A DNA stretch of 64,000 nucleotides from Aquila chrysaetos chrysaetos (Eukaryota > Chordata > Aves > Accipitriformes > Accipitridae). The translations under genes were made by a program, and so were the position numbers. The DNA is taken from contig NC_044011.1 of assembly GCF_900496995.4 (NCBI RefSeq), positions 9,332,041-9,396,040 on the forward strand, given 5' to 3'. Below the pieces are notes generated by a model. It searched no databases, had not been told where the DNA came from, and saw nothing but the letters and a program-made list of their open reading frames with translations. Positions 12,481 through 26,580 of the stretch are shown one piece after another (the first letter of the stretch is position 1; every line of letters begins with the position of its first letter).

Positions 12481-15400
12481 TGCCACTCTCCCTGAGCTGT
12501 GCTACGCCGGTCGGCTTCCCTATGCCACGTGTCCCCTTGTCCCACAATAACATCCACTCTTTTCCCATGGCTGATATTCCTGAAGTGTATATTTTGACTC
12601 AACCAATGTCACAGTATTTCCACTGTCACGGCAGCTCTCCATTTGGCTGTGTTGTGCGGACACACAAAGGTTTCAATTGGCATGTCAGCTTGCCAGGGCA
12701 AGGATCTTTCTTGAACTTTAAAGGACTTTTTAAGCACATAACAAATGCAGAGATTTTGGCACCGTCTTATTTCCAGAGGCCTTATTTTGTGGAAAGTAGA
12801 GCTCAGTGCTTCCTCTCCTCCCCATCTCCTCTTTGCTGTTCCTCCGGTCCATTCGGATCTCCTGGCACAAACGTGATTTCACCAGAGTTGTTCTGCAGTT
12901 CTGTAAAATTGCATCAGTCCCAAAGAAATGTAGAGGTTTCTGGGTTGACTGTTACTGCCCGTTATGATAATACATGCTGGCTGTTGTGTCCTAGCGCACC
13001 AAGAATTTAAGGTCACATCTTATTGCAGCTACCCCTACTAAAAAGGACTTAAGCAATGGGGAAATAAGGAGTACAAATCAAGAGAGACATGCCTCGTTAT
13101 TCTTCCACAAACCCTTTATCTTTCCTACAATTAAAATTACACTTTACTGTCTTGGCTCATACTTTGGGTGTTTCTCAACTAAATCTTGTTACAGAAGTAC
13201 TGTGTCTATGTGTCACAGAGCAGAACAATTAATCTGACTTACATCAGTCACATTATGAAATGGAACCTTAACTCTCTGCCTTTCATCCTGCTATTCAGGA
13301 AGGTCTGTATCTTGCTCTACTGAATACAGAGAGAAGCATTTCAGTGCAACATCTGCATAGGCAAGAATTAGAGGTGTAGTTTGTATAATCAGATTACATG
13401 GTATTGTAAAATGAAGGCATAATTTAAATAGCTTTCAAAATTTTTTTCAAGGCATACATTACACTTAAAGGATCAATTTCTTCTGCCAATATTTTTGCAA
13501 AAAGTTGAATTGCTGATTATTGCAGCCTCCTCTGTGCATCAGATGGAATCCTGATCCCATATTCAGTTTCTCTGTTTTTCCAATAAGTGCTCAAATAACC
13601 TTCCCAACAACATACATATTACTCCGTCAGAACAGATGGAGTTTATGCACAACTGGCTTTTTTTTCTATAGCCAATCGAAATGAGCAGCCAGACAAGACA
13701 GAAATTTGCTGAAATTCTGAATTCTTTCTGCAGGTTTAAAGATTTTATAAGTTATCATTCATTGATTATGCAACATCCATGGTCACAAGCATCTGTTGGT
13801 TGCATATGGGAGTTTAGACAAACTCCTTTTTTTTATGCTACTGCAGAAAATAAGACAGAAGCGTGTAACTTGATCAAAAAGAGGAGCACTACAGCACCTT
13901 TGTTTGCAGGATGAGCTCCCTGCCCCCTCTGAACTGGGGCAGAAGCAATCAGTAAGAGAGGATGTACTGTATCATGAACCCCAAGTGCTCAGGGACAGAC
14001 GTGATAAAGTCAAATTTTCCCAGCTGGGCAGAAACAAGGGGAGCTGTGGCTGAGATTCAGCTCTGGCAACTTACAGGAAGATTATGAACAGTTCATAATA
14101 AGCAGAAGTCTTTCTGGCAACTGTTTGCTATGTGTATGCAGATAATCTATCCATTTGGAAAAACTGCAGACCAGGTATATTTCAGGCTCCTGAAACTCAT
14201 GGATTTATTCCTAATCACCAGAAGACATGTTTATACATCACAGAGCTTTATTATCAGAATTCTAGCCTTCAGATTTCTGCCTCCAACCTCAGCTGTTTGT
14301 TTCAGTCCATTCAGCTCTATGAACACTGGAAAAGATGAATAAATCCTATTTTGTACTCTTTCCCGTTCCTGACTATCAAAAACTCAAACCCAACCATTAC
14401 AAATGCAACATTTACTTAATGGCATGCTTTGTTAAGTAGCACTGTTCAGTCCTTTTGAATATGCCAGGAACCCAGGAAAACAACTTTAAAAAAATTTAGG
14501 AAAATTACTCTGACTCATTCAGCTTGTTTCCTTTTTTCTACCATGATGAAACACTGAGCTGGAAGAATGAAGGCTTCCAGGGAGCACTAGGGAATTCATG
14601 TCACTGCTGAGTCCATTAAACATATCACTATGCTGTCCTTTTTTTTTTTTTTCCCCAGACTCAGAATTACCAGGTTTTTAGGTTGCTCTTCCTAAAGGTG
14701 GAAGAGAGGAACATACTAAAGAAATAATAGCAAAGTCAAGAAAAAATCTATCGCTGAAAAAAAGAAAAAAAAATCCCACAACCTCAAACAGCAGAAAGAC
14801 AGACAGAATGAATTTAAATCAGAAAAGAAGTTGGGTTGACTTGTCTTGATTCTTCCTGGATTTTCTATCCTGAGTTGAGACAAAGTTCCTTCAGTTCAAA
14901 ACTCGGCACATTTTCCCTTCCTATTCCACTTTCTCTCACACATAGCCTCCTTCAGATCTCTTCTCCTTTCTACCCTTGTTGTCTGAGTCTAGTCCTGGCT
15001 TTGAACTTTCTTTCTGAGTATCACATCTTTATTTTTACAAAGCTTTTCTTCTATGAATCTCAAGACATCTGATCAATTAACACAATAAAGTTAAACTCAC
15101 ATAGACTGGTTTTCAGCCAGTACTTAACCCAAAGTTCACTATTTCTGTTTCAGACCTGAAATCCAAAAACATTTTTCCAAAAATATCATTCGGTCTAGTA
15201 AAAGAGATTTATTTCCTCTCTCTTGAAAGGAGCTATTCTTTCGTGAACACTAGCACCAGTGTGCACTTGGACCCAGCTTCTGTATGTTGCTGTCCTGTGC
15301 TGTATATTGTATTTCTCTGACTTACATCGTAAATTACTCAAAACCAACACTGTGCCTATGATAAGAATTTTATCAGGGATGCTCTGCAAATAACAGTACT

Positions 15401-17489
15401 GTGGGAGATCAGCTTTGTCACTGCTTTGCTAAAGTTCGGTACAGCATTTTGCTTACTCATTGTACAATAGTGGCTTGTTTAGGACTAGCCTGATCCAAAA
15501 ACCACATTCAAAGTTTGTATCTAGATTTTAGAAAAACCCCAAAGTTCAAGGCAAACTCCGAAGTCTGGATGTAGGTTTGTATTCTCACACCCCCCTCTAA
15601 CACACTGTGGCTCCTGCAGTGCAGTATGCTAGCATTAATGGCTTCATTTCTAGCCAATTTCTTTTCTAATTTAATCTGGCTTTGTTTTAGTCTTTCACAA
15701 TCCAGCGTCTCTGTTGACACTGCAAGATAGGAGTAAGTCACATACAGAAGGTCATGTTTAGATGCTGCAATATATTGCAGAATACAGACAGAAATAGAAA
15801 ATGGCAAAGCATGTGCAAAAGTCATCTCATAACTTTGCCAGGGCATTCTGGGTTTTTCTTAGACTGGGTAGTATTTTATTCAAACTCTTGCAGAATACGC
15901 ATCAGTAATTTTTGTTTTAGGTAATGAATATGGTCTGCTCAAAATCATGTTCCTCCTTCAATATAAACAACCCACAGCCTCTATACCTCCTCTATTTAAT
16001 CCATTGTAGCAAGTAAGTGGGGGGGGAAGGAGACATTGCAGAAAAATTTCCTAGCTTCTGTTTCTTGACTTCCAAGAACTGTTGGTCTTTTACAAACGAG
16101 AGAGGAAAAAAAAGTCTTTGCATCTAGAATCTGCTGGGTGCTAATTTGACATGGCAATGAGATGAAAGTTGGATTCATGCTAGTTTCAACATCAGAGGAT
16201 TGGAATGTAGCCTACTTAGCATAGAAGTCAAACAAGTCACTGGCAATAGATTGCTTTCCACTTCTAGATCTGCTAAATAAATAGAAAACTAATTAACAGT
16301 GTAGTATGGCAGATGTAGCAGGTTTGAATTTCATTAGAGCACTGGCTAAGAACTGAAATAATCGAGAAGTTGTTATATGTCCTAGTGTCTAATGAATCTT
16401 TCATACTGTCTTTTCCGTGGGACAGACAAGATACTATTCATGTGCCCTCCGTATAAGAATTTCCTGATATATTTCCACTTAAAATAAGAATGAAAGTGTA
16501 AGCCCTTGAAATTATTGCAAGTATTCTTTTCATTTTCCATAAAATTACTTTGATTCTGAAACAGCAGGACTATGTTTCTTTGCCTTGTGCATTTCTGTTC
16601 AGCTACTTAAAGCTTATTAAATATGTTTTTCACAGGGCATTTTTATGTTTCATTATCTATAATTCTTTCTCCCTGACAAAAAGTGATAATAGGTTGTACT
16701 TCCTGTAGCAGTTAAGAACAGGAATCACACAAAGGAATATCTATACTCACATTCTGAAAGGAAAAAAAAAATTATTTAAGGCATTTATTTTTAGACTTTT
16801 TCCCCCTAAACACACATTAAATTAAACTTCCTATATCCAGAATTGCATAACCAGATTTGGCAGTATTAATTAACAATAAAAGTAGTGTTTTGCCCCATAA
16901 GAATCAATAAGATAATTATGTTACTTAGGAAATGGTAGTCATATGATTTTGCTTTCAGTGCATAATGAGTAACATTAAGTTCTGTGCAACAAAAAGGTTT
17001 TACAAACCAAACCAAGCCCTAGGACCTGTCTGAAATTCTTCCAGGAAAGCCTGACTGAAGCCCTGTAGCAGCTACCTGATTTTACTAACTCTTATGGGTA
17101 TGTATATATGCTTGCAAACACATACTCATTTAATCAAGAAGCACATAAATTCTTAAACCATGTACTCCCAGGAGGTAGTTTTGGCTGGCATGCAGGAAAT
17201 ACCAGGACCGTTTCTGTATTTTAATATTTGGACCTTGGAACATTTTTGTCACACGCCACATAGCTTCATTACTAGGCAAAAAAAGAATTAAATGTCTTTC
17301 AAGTGGCCATTATAAAGCTAAGTGCTGTACATAAATATGCATGAGAGGTCATTATTGCCAAGAGATGATGCTTAAAAGGTTCAAGTGTCTCTTACTAAGA
17401 TTTTCCTACTTGCTCTATGGCAGTAGAGCGAGTACTTCAAAGGTGTAGTTGCATCTCCAGAAAGTGATTTCTGTTTTTTTGGCTTTTAC
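12481..17489. other. Intergenic DNA, no gene seen
   Basis: Mixed-composition noncoding DNA. An open frame of 177 codons at 12477-13010 (plus strand) is the longest one outside CpG-rich DNA in this part, but it has no domain, homologue or splice context that I can recognise. The rest contains short A or T runs only. Confidence 0.55.
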
Positions 17490-18010
17490 CTCTTCCTGTT
17501 TTCTTGCGGGGTCTCCCAAGGATCCAACATAAGCTCGCGGGGATCCCCAACAGTGGGCTGCTAAGACTGTACGCTGGAAACCATCCCCGTAAGCAGCTGT
17601 CCTGCCTTAGGGATTACCTGTACCAGGGCCCCAGCTGGGATCCCTGTCAGTCCCTGGGAAACAGCCGTCACCGCTACAAGACCGGCAGATCACCTGCGCT
17701 CCGCAGGCTTCGCTTTCAGCCTCAGCAGAAACCAGCGTCGGAGTCAAGTAGGTGTCTGGGATCCTCCTTTCTACGGCACCACGCGGCTCCCAGCCTGCTG
17801 CGCCTTACAGTCCCCGGTCAGACACGTCTGAGAAGCAGCCCTCCTGCTCGCCGCTGCCCCGGCGGCAGGCAGGGCGGGAGGGTGGCAAGGCAGCAGCACG
17901 GCTGGCTTACGGACCACCGGCTTCCCAAGAGCAACGGGAGAGCGCAACACAACGGGCAAGGCGTTGAAATCGAAAGAGCAGCCGTGGGTGTGATAGCAGG
18001 GCTGAGGAAT
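17490..18010. promoter_or_regulatory. CpG-rich patch, possible CpG island
   Basis: CpG dinucleotides are frequent here (for example GCTCGCGGGGATCC, CGTCACCGCTAC, GCCGCTGCCCCGGCGG, GGGAGAGCGCAACAC) while both flanks are AT-rich and nearly CpG-free. An open frame of 175 codons on the plus strand spans the patch. It lacks recognisable domains and overlaps frames on the other strand, so I treat it as a by-product of composition. A promoter or enhancer role is an inference. Confidence 0.55.
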
Positions 18011-21000
18011 GCAAACATACACTCCTGGTAGCTTTGGATTTCAGCCTAGTCTTTGACAAGGCCAGACCCAGAAAAGATCGTGCAGTCAGTATATTTAGAC
18101 ACAAGTCTATAGCCTGCCGGGTTTTTTTTTCCAGCGACGCTAGGCAGTTACATCTCCCCGACATTACTGTGGGAGCTGCATACAGTCAGTAGCTGTCTCT
18201 AAATCTTGGGGCAGACTCTTATCAAACACTATTTTCAGCAGTTCTGTCATGCACAGGATACCTACAGCGGCAGAAGCTGCACTTGTCAGATGCCGCATTT
18301 ACTGCGTATTTCCCCTGCCCTTCCCCACCCCCCCCAGTTCTTCCAGTGGGGATTTTGGCTCTCACGTGCATATTAGCTTTGTATGATGTCATTCTTCCAA
18401 CTGAACAACCCTTTCCAAAATGCTTGTCAAATCTAGAACTGCTGTGGGTTTTTGTCTTTTTTTTTTCTTTCTGAAAACATGCGGGTAGAAGTATGAAATA
18501 CATATTCCCAGCCTTCACTCCAATGCAACAGGAAAGCTTGCTCTCTCCTCAACAGAGCGTAGCCTGGAGAAGGTGACTACGTGGTCCCTGGCTGATGTTG
18601 CTCCTTTTCTGCCAAGGTAGTTAGTCACATCCTCTGTTACAGATGGCTGACTTGTAGATAACCCCAAGGAGCAAATAGATCCTTCACTCCTGATCATAAA
18701 GCTAATTTATTCCTATGCCTCCCTCCTCCAAATCTCGGTTTCTACAGTACGACATGATTAAAGTGAAAACCTGTAATTATTTTTCTGTTTAATTTTTTTG
18801 CTTATGACTTCAGTCACTTTTAGGGACATGGTCTGTAACCCCTCAGTACCTCTAATTCCAGAGCCATGGTTCAACTTGGGAGTATATTGGTTCTTACTCT
18901 CTGGTTAATGCATCCACTTCTTGAGTTATTGTCTTTGCATTGATCTCTATCGATTCAGTTAAAAGACATGTTATCCTCTTTTCCATTTCTGTGAGGGAGA
19001 TGTGCTTGCATTACGGGACCTTTAATGGCAAGGTTATCTCTCGTGTCACAGCCTTCATCTGCAACGTATTTTACTGATTATTTTTCATGACTAACCCTCA
19101 GCACAGAGGCTGCTCAAGAGCTGGAACAATCTACGTGTCTGACACTGTTCAGTATTTTACACTTAGCTAATGAACACACCCATGCAACAAGGGTCACTGC
19201 TGGCTTGGACCTATTCTTCAGTGGTAAGGAAGGATGTCGTCAAACCTGTAAATCTATCCAGGGCACAGAAGGAACAACACCCAAAAGTATGCATGTTAAT
19301 CCAGCAAAATGAAAGCTGCAGTAAAGATTTGTTAACATCGTCTGAGAACAGCAAGGAAAAGAGCAGAGGAAGAGCTGGCAGAAACTTCCCTGCTTTTTTT
19401 ACAGCCAGATGTTAAGCGAGACAAGTGGAGGTTTTATGCTTAGACAAGAAGCTGTTTGGAAAGAAGGGAAATGACATAGCTGTCAGGAGGTTCACTTCCT
19501 CCGCACAAAGGCAGCCTGGTTTCCAAAAAAACCCTGTACTAATGAAAATGTTGCAAATGCAGCAAAAGTAGCAATAGATGCTTTTTTGCTAGCTCAGCAA
19601 AAGAAAAGAAAAAAAAAAAAAGGATTGGTTTTTCCTCCTTCCTCAGCTAGAATCACCTATGTTTGTGTGCTAGGACTGCAGTGCTTGCTTGGCAGGCTAC
19701 GAGCTACCTGTTAGAGCAGAGGACCAAACCTCAGCAAGCCAGTGGCAGCGGCTCCATTACCGAACTGAGCTCGGGACAGCCTGGGAGCTCGTGTCTGAAC
19801 ACTTACTGCAATTTAGGGAAATGAAATTCTGACTCCCAAAAATAAAAAAGGAGAAATGAATCTGACCAGCTTTACATCGATTTAGCTTTCTGCTGGTCTG
19901 TGGCATGTTTCAAAGACCAGATCAGCTGCCTTTCAAAAAAAAAAAAAAAGGAGCCGGGGCTAACAACGTCTCAGCAGCTGGGTTTGCCTGATAAATACCG
20001 GTTAGGTGCATCAGCCTCCAAAAGCCTGAAAGTCAAACATAATCTCTGGAATTTTAAGCTGCTTCTTTCCCCACCATCTTCCAGCCCCTCCCCGACAAAC
20101 TATTAATTTTAAAACGATATGTCCCTAATCCTATCGCCATTCTGTATGGTCACCAAATCACAAGACAAGTCAGATCCTCAAGGGAAAACTCACGTCCCTG
20201 CATTGTCAGTAATGAATGGAATTATTTCATGCTTCACAATGCCCTTGAGGGGGGAGTCATACCAATTAACATAACTGGGTTTTTCTTATTACATGATTGA
20301 AATTAATGAGAGGAAAGGAAAAAAAAAGGGCAAAAAAGGAAGATGGTATGGAGCGGTGTTTTGTAATGCATTTTGATCAGTAAGTTGAGGATGCATGACT
20401 ATATTAGCAAAGCCCAGCCCCTCAGAGATAAAAATTGCCTCAGTACTGAGGAATGTGGACTCTTTTTGTCTATGTAAGTTCATCAGGACTGAACCCTTTT
20501 TTCAAAATAAGGTTTGCATAATATTTAAGTGTAGGACAGGCCTTGTGTTTACACCTGACATGTTACTGCTTGAGTTCACTAAGGGTAAAGGTCTCCTAGA
20601 AGAGAAGTCCACATGTGCTGATGGAAGTGTAAGGTCTTGACTGTCAATGTCTAGACCGCACGGAGGAGTTTAACGCTCAAGGAGGCTTTGCAGCCATAAC
20701 AATGCAGCTCTAGCATCCCTTCATTTCTATCTACACATAAAAATGCAAAGATAATTGCTTTGAAGATAGGTAAATGCTAACAGCAGTTGGGTTAGAAGTT
20801 AGGATCCCTTAGTGGCTTTGTCACAGTTGGGAGCTAATAAAGATTTTGCCATCTTTTGGGGGGGCTAGATTCATGAAAACACGCATGAGGATGCAGCTGG
20901 CATCTCATGGTTTCTCTTGCACCTTGGTCTACGAGTCATTTACAGTAACAGTTTAACAATACCAGTTTGAAATACACAGGGACACTGACACAGGAAAATT

Positions 21001-23834
21001 CATTCATTAAGGGAAGAACTTCTTCCAGGGGAAAGCAAGCGATTCACAGCAACTCACTGTAAGCATCTAACTTGGATCACCAGGCCGCCTCCATAGACAC
21101 CAAAGCATTCAGCAATCAGCTCAGGGCCCCGGGGCATCAGCCTTCCCTCTCTGCTCATGCTGTGGCTGCAGAAAATGTCGTCATTACCTCCTTTTTGTAC
21201 TGAGGTCATGGGGTCCTGAAGATGATTCTTGAGAAACTCCTCTGTTAACTGCTCTCTATTACCTCCCCTCCCAAACTACCCACTGTCATTTCCCCATTAG
21301 CCAAATCTTTTTCTGTCTCACCATTCCCTTTTTAATCCTCAGGTCCTCCAGCTTCACCAATCATCTACATTTTCTAAGCAGGAGAACTAAGCATTTCCTT
21401 TATCTAGGACATAATACAATTTAATCAAGGAAAGATATCAGTCAATCTGGCATAATCTACTGCAGTAATCTCAAATGTAGCATTTTCTTCCAATTTCTCT
21501 TTACCTCCTTGTATCTGAATATTCTTCCTTTCAAAAATTATGCTAGGGCTCTACATACAGTTAAGGTTGCCCATTTTCCCTTACTTACCTCCCTTCAGCC
21601 TCCCTCCTTCTGCAGATGAATGCTGGAACACAAAACTTCAATATTAACATGTTCAATCTTTCCCACTTTTCATGTTATGCTGAAATATGCAGCAGAAGGG
21701 CACCTGGGCCACGCGGGCCGGTCTTGCCTGGCTGTCAGCTCCCTCGGCTCTTGTTCTCTCTGTGGACCAATTGCAATACATAAAAATTAGAATAGCTTTC
21801 TTCAGGAGGAATCCAACAAACCTAATCCAAGAAGGCGTTACACAGGAGAGCTACGGGCTGAAACACCTCCGGGAAGAGCGAGCGAGCGAGCTTTGAGCTC
21901 AGTTTCCCCACATCCCAGCCACAAGCTCCGATTACCGTCATAACAGGGGGTTGCGAGAAGACAGCTGAAAGCAGTGCCCGTGACCCAGCTCCAGCCGGGC
22001 TCCGGTTCCATGGCAGCAAACACCCTGGGGAAACAGGCACCGAAACACCTTATGTCACTAGGTATCAGCCGTACATCTTGTAGGGTAATTGCCCACTTAG
22101 TGTGACACAAGCTTTGGGTCCCATTGCTGGGTAGCTATGCCTCCTCACGCACTGTAAACGCGTGTGTTAAGGTTATGAACTCCATCAAAGTATATAAAAA
22201 TTAGGTGTTGCAATGTTGACACCTAGTTCTTTCGTTCCCTGAACCTTAAAAAGGAACACAAACAGAAACTTGGCTGGCATCCTCAGATATTTTTCCTATG
22301 CTGACTTGCCCTGGCTATCTCCTTAAGGCATCTTTCCCTTGACTTTGGTTTTCCCAGCTTCACATTTTTTCAGGTTAAATTCCATACACCAGTGCAAACA
22401 GCCTCTGCTTCCAAAAGCCTTCCTTCTCTTTGCTCTCAGTTATGCCTCTTTCTTTGATATCCTGCTGCTTTCTTGCTCTTTCTTCCAAGTGACAGCTGTA
22501 CAGCGCTAACAGAGTTCAATAGATAAGCATCTCACTCCATTATCCACCTCTACCCTAAACAATCTCTGCGTATTTTTTATCACCACCTGGATTCAGCAAT
22601 CAAGCCCGGCATCTAGAGCCTGAGTCCCATACCTCCCATCATACACAGCAATGTCTCATGGAGCATTGAATCCCTGTACTCTTAAAATCTGAGGGTGCTA
22701 AAATTCATTTTTTATTCCTTTTAACCCCTTTCTTTCTTCTTTTATTTAATGAAGTAAAAGAATTGGTTTCCAGTTATGTCTGCCTTTCTGGTAATGATAA
22801 TCAGCTGTCTCGAGTGCTCCCTGGAGCTCACAGACACTTCTTTTCCCATTATTCTCCTTTAAAAGTCTGGGATGCAGGGATGTCCCCTCTTAATTTCCCA
22901 GGTACCTCTCCTATAGCCAGCTTAAGTTTCCTGGCTGATTTAATTCCTTTGGCATCTATTTTTAAAAATAAATCTGGGGTGTAAACAACCCACTTTTTTA
23001 ATAGTTCTTTACCTTGGTGGTTTTAGTCAATTGCTTGATTCCCTGGTAGCCTTTAGAGTTAATGATTGTTTATTTTCTGTCCTTGGAAAATGTATAGAAA
23101 CTGTGACAGACTTTCCACCTCTCCCTGCTGAATACTGACGTACAAGTAATAATTCACTTTCCTGGCAATATCCCCCTTTTTGTCAAGGTAGCCTCCCTGT
23201 TGCTCAGGAAGGTGATGGCTGTCTCCCCAAGTGACCTTTGGCCTCCTATATACCAAATTTATACAAACTTTTATTGTGTTCACATCTTTTCTCCTTTTCT
23301 TCTTCTCCTGTCTCAGCTTTTTGGATCATTTTCTTGCATTCTGCTTTCACAATAGGCTCTTGTACCCATTCCTGCAGTGCTGACCCTGCTGATTTATAGG
23401 TCTCATATTCTTCTCTCTTTATTGCTCTTTGTGTTTCCTCGGTCATCCACAGTGGTCATTTCTACTCCAAGTAGATTTATTTCTCAATGGTATACAGATT
23501 TCTTGAACTATACCTTTGAGTATTTCCCCACCATATCCTACCTCTTCACTGTCTTTTGCTGTTTGTTTAAGAATACATATGCCCCTCTCAGTGCTTTCTG
23601 TGAGTTCAAAGCTTTTGCACTTCTAATTTTGGGGAGTCACATGTTCCTGATTTCAGAACTCATTAAATTTGGCCTGTGTTTTCGTATCCTCCTCTGTTAG
23701 CCCTTCTGCATGATGCATAGCGTATCTGGGCAGATGCCAAGTGCCACAATGCAAGCCTACAGCTTTAACCATATATTCACAGTCTTTGCTATAGTTCCCA
23801 TACAGCATGAAAGTGCTTCCCAGATATGAACGAG

Positions 23835-23925
23835 CTTGTTTTCACACCACCCTGTGAGTAAAGAAAGTGTTATTATTTACATTTTATGGAGAAGAAAACC
23901 AAGATACAGAAGTTAAGATCCACAT
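23835..23925 (+). mobile_element. MIR-like SINE fragment
   Basis: The run TTTTCACACCACCCTGTGAG, then TATTATTTACATTTTATGGA, then a purine-rich GAAAACCAAGATACAGAAG parallels the middle and 3' half of the MIR consensus in order (Pol II-like 'cctcacaacaaccctgtgag ... ttacagatgagg ... gaggcacagag'). It is heavily diverged, as expected of an ancient insertion. Boundaries are approximate. Confidence 0.65.
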
Positions 23926-25819
23926 TTGGGAGTGCACTTGAGTGCCTAACTCTAATTCAGCTGAAAATAAAAACAGTTTTCTGGTTCTTTAAGTTACCCC
24001 TTTTTTCAGAAGCCCGGCTGCTTTCCTCTGAGAAGCTTCCCATTTTCTAACACTTTCCAGCCCCCTTGTCCCACATGCAACTCCTGCCTCCACCAGCACC
24101 ATTTTGTTCCTTCCTCATGCCCACATAATTCCCTCTCATCTTCCCCTGTGCTCTCACACAGAAGCTTAATGTATATGTACTTAATTAACACAGCTGAAGG
24201 CTGGGCCAGCCTGCAGCCGGCATTGCTTCCAGCAAGGCAGCCTCTGGATACTGATAGCAGGGTTTTTTTTCAGTTTGCTTTGTTTTCCCACACCACCTAA
24301 AGCATGGAGGACACGGATAGGACCTGTTTGCTCTGTAGTGGTTTAAAGTATTTAATTCCTCAATGGTGGGAATTTGCTTCCTACACAGATGCCAAAAAGA
24401 AGGAGACCAACCTCCTGAACACTCAGTCCCCAGCGGATGTAAGAGGTGGCCGCTGTTGTAAGCTCCCCAGCTCCCTGCTCCATTGCCAGCTGCTCCTGGA
24501 AGACCGTAAGACGTGCAGACCCTAACGCTTCCCCTGCCGAAACCCCGCAGAGCCATTTCTGGCCAGACAGACGCAAAACCCTTGCTGGTGCTGAGACGGC
24601 GGGTTATAAACCCAATGTCCCCATCCCACCTCTCCACCATTTCCCCAAGCCTTTGCTCTCAGGCTGCCTGCTCTCTGCCCAAAGAGCCCCAAGGGGAAGC
24701 CCACCCCGGCCATGCTTGCGGGTGCTCAGGTTCAGGGCTGCAGGCCACCCGTGGCTGACCCGAACCCTCAAGTCGGGGTACAGCCTCTTCCTGGTGGCTT
24801 TTTCTCATCCACAGCTCCACGAGGGGTTTATCTGACAACACGTGGAGGGACGTGCAATACAGGCGCTCTGGACTGAATTTCTCTCGATCTTTGCCGTTAA
24901 AGCTGTTCCACACCATAAGATTTTGTCACGCGTTTGAACAGGAACCTGGAAACCAGGGATCGTGCTCCCCTTTTAGTTAGTGGAGATCAGTCTGTGCAGC
25001 CAGTGGAGTCAAGAAAGAGATTCACCTCATCCTAAGAGAGCTGTCCATCTGGCTGGCTGATGCACTGACTCCATCCCCATTGACCATCCTGAGACCAGGA
25101 CCACCAGCTGGCTGCACATGGGGCCAGCTCCCCAAACCGGGCCAGGGGAAGCCCACCCAGGTCTCCCAGCGTAGCAAGCCACCCCTCGGGCCATGGGATT
25201 TTTCTTGCTGCCTCCCAGGTTATTGGCACAGGTGGCATCCGAGTTTCACCTACAGCTGGGCAGAAACGTGGCAGTGCTCAGGGTGAGGGATTCGGCAGGA
25301 GCTTACGCACAGGACGCAGGACAGACAGCAATGCTCTGCCGACAGACAGACCGACCGAGGCAGATAAAGGGAAATTAATGAGGAGAGCAGCAGGAAGGCA
25401 GTCTGTCACGGTGCCACAGCCCTGCCTTCGCCTACATCGCCAGTTGATGGCAAATAACCTTGTTTTATCAGGCAGTTGGTAATCACGCAGCAGTCACAGT
25501 GCCAGGCAGTTTATGGCATTAGCCAGTTTGCTGTTACAATAAGATGCTAATATTTTGAACAATCGGATGCTCACCACCATAAAATAAAGCTAAGCACTCT
25601 AGATCCTGCTTAACAAGCCTGCTAATGCACTATTGAAATCAATGGCACATTTGAACAGTAAGAACTGCCCTGAAGCTTTTTAAAGCCTGCTGTCCTTATT
25701 TTTCATTTCGGGAGCAGAAGTGTTCCTTCCAGGCGGGCACCTTCTGTTTGAAAGGCAACGGGACCAAAAGCACAAATAAAAGGACATAGGTTGGTTGGTA
25801 ACAAGTGCCAGCAAATAGC

Positions 25820-25950
25820 GTCAAACAAGTCACTTCATCTTTCCCTACCTCAGTTTCTTCAGCTTGCAGAGAGCCAGATATAAAAGCAGAAATGGTCTTC
25901 TCCAGCGCTCAAGTGCTTTGCGACTTGTGGATGGATGGAAACGCAGTATT
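25820..25950 (-). mobile_element. MIR-superfamily SINE fragment, antisense
   Basis: On the plus strand, ACAAGTCACTTCATCTTTCC, then CTACCTCAGTTTCTTCAGC, and further on CTCAAGTGCTTTGCGACTTG, followed by GGATGGAAACGCAGTATTA, follow in order the antisense of MIR-type SINEs (the 'caagtcacttaacctctctg ... cctcagtttcctcatctg ... aagcgctttgagatcc' layout). Divergence is high, and the subfamily cannot be named by eye. Confidence 0.65.
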
Positions 25951-26319
25951 AAAGGTTACAGACAATTATTCTTAAATGGGCTCAAGTGATGTTTGTTTAC
26001 ACAATGCAGACTTGATAAAGCATCGCAGATGCTTTATATAAACTTATATATAAAAAAAAAAACACATATAAAACATATCTCAAAAACGTTTAAGCAAGAG
26101 CATCTGTCACAACCTAAAATACAGAATTCTGTGAGAGGAGAGAATGAGAAAATGGGAACTGCATAATCGCAGACAGGAAAAGACAACGGGGAAATAATGA
26201 CAAATCAAACATAGCAACTTTTTCTCTCTCAAATGACACTTCTCATCAGCTAGCTTATGTCAAAGCAAAAAAAAAAAAAAATCTCCTCTGATTTTTATCC
26301 ATTAGATTTGGCTCTGAAT

Positions 26320-26580
26320 ACCTGCCACTCTCTGGAGCCGTGGCTGCAAGGCGGCCCAGCTCTGCCACTCTCGGCTAATAGGTTTGATTGTTCTCTCTGA
26401 AATTATACTCGCAGATACTGACCTGCAAGTCAATCTGACACTCGGCTTCGCACTGGGAAGAAAGGCCCCCCTGATAAGGCAGCGTGCGAGCGACTGGTGC
26501 AGACCGACAGCCTGCAGCGGAGCTCGGCCGCCCCACCGGCGCTGCTGCCGCCGCCGCCGCCGCTCCGCTCGCACGTGTTG
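26320..26580. promoter_or_regulatory. Short CpG-rich patch with CCG repeat and E-box
   Basis: A 260-bp CpG-rich patch surrounded by AT-rich sequence. It contains a short CCG trinucleotide run (26547-26563) and a perfect palindromic E-box CACGTG at 26572-26577. It then passes directly into unusual AT-rich, unique-looking sequence (26590-26900) with a TATAAATAG motif near 26790. The layout suggests a small promoter or enhancer, but there is no direct evidence of transcription. Confidence 0.55.

Larger units (their letters stand above)
18011..26319. other. Intergenic DNA with GC-richer patches and SINE fragments, no gene seen
   Basis: AT-rich DNA broken by a GC-richer patch at about 24180-25380 that is poorer in CpG than the islands. 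Two MIR-like fragments are listed separately. A short GCGA repeat lies near 21877-21891. The block 25430-25700 is complex, AT-rich and unique-looking and could be conserved noncoding sequence. Confidence 0.55.

Noticed and set aside
12477..13010. Open frame of 177 codons on the plus strand
   Set aside because: No recognisable domain, no splice or promoter context, and one frame of this size is about what chance gives in six frames over 64 kb of such composition. It also begins in a pyrimidine-rich tract.
17504..18031. Open frame of 175 codons on the plus strand
   Set aside because: Lies in CpG-rich DNA where stops are rare; overlapping frames on the other strand are similarly open. No known homologue recognised.
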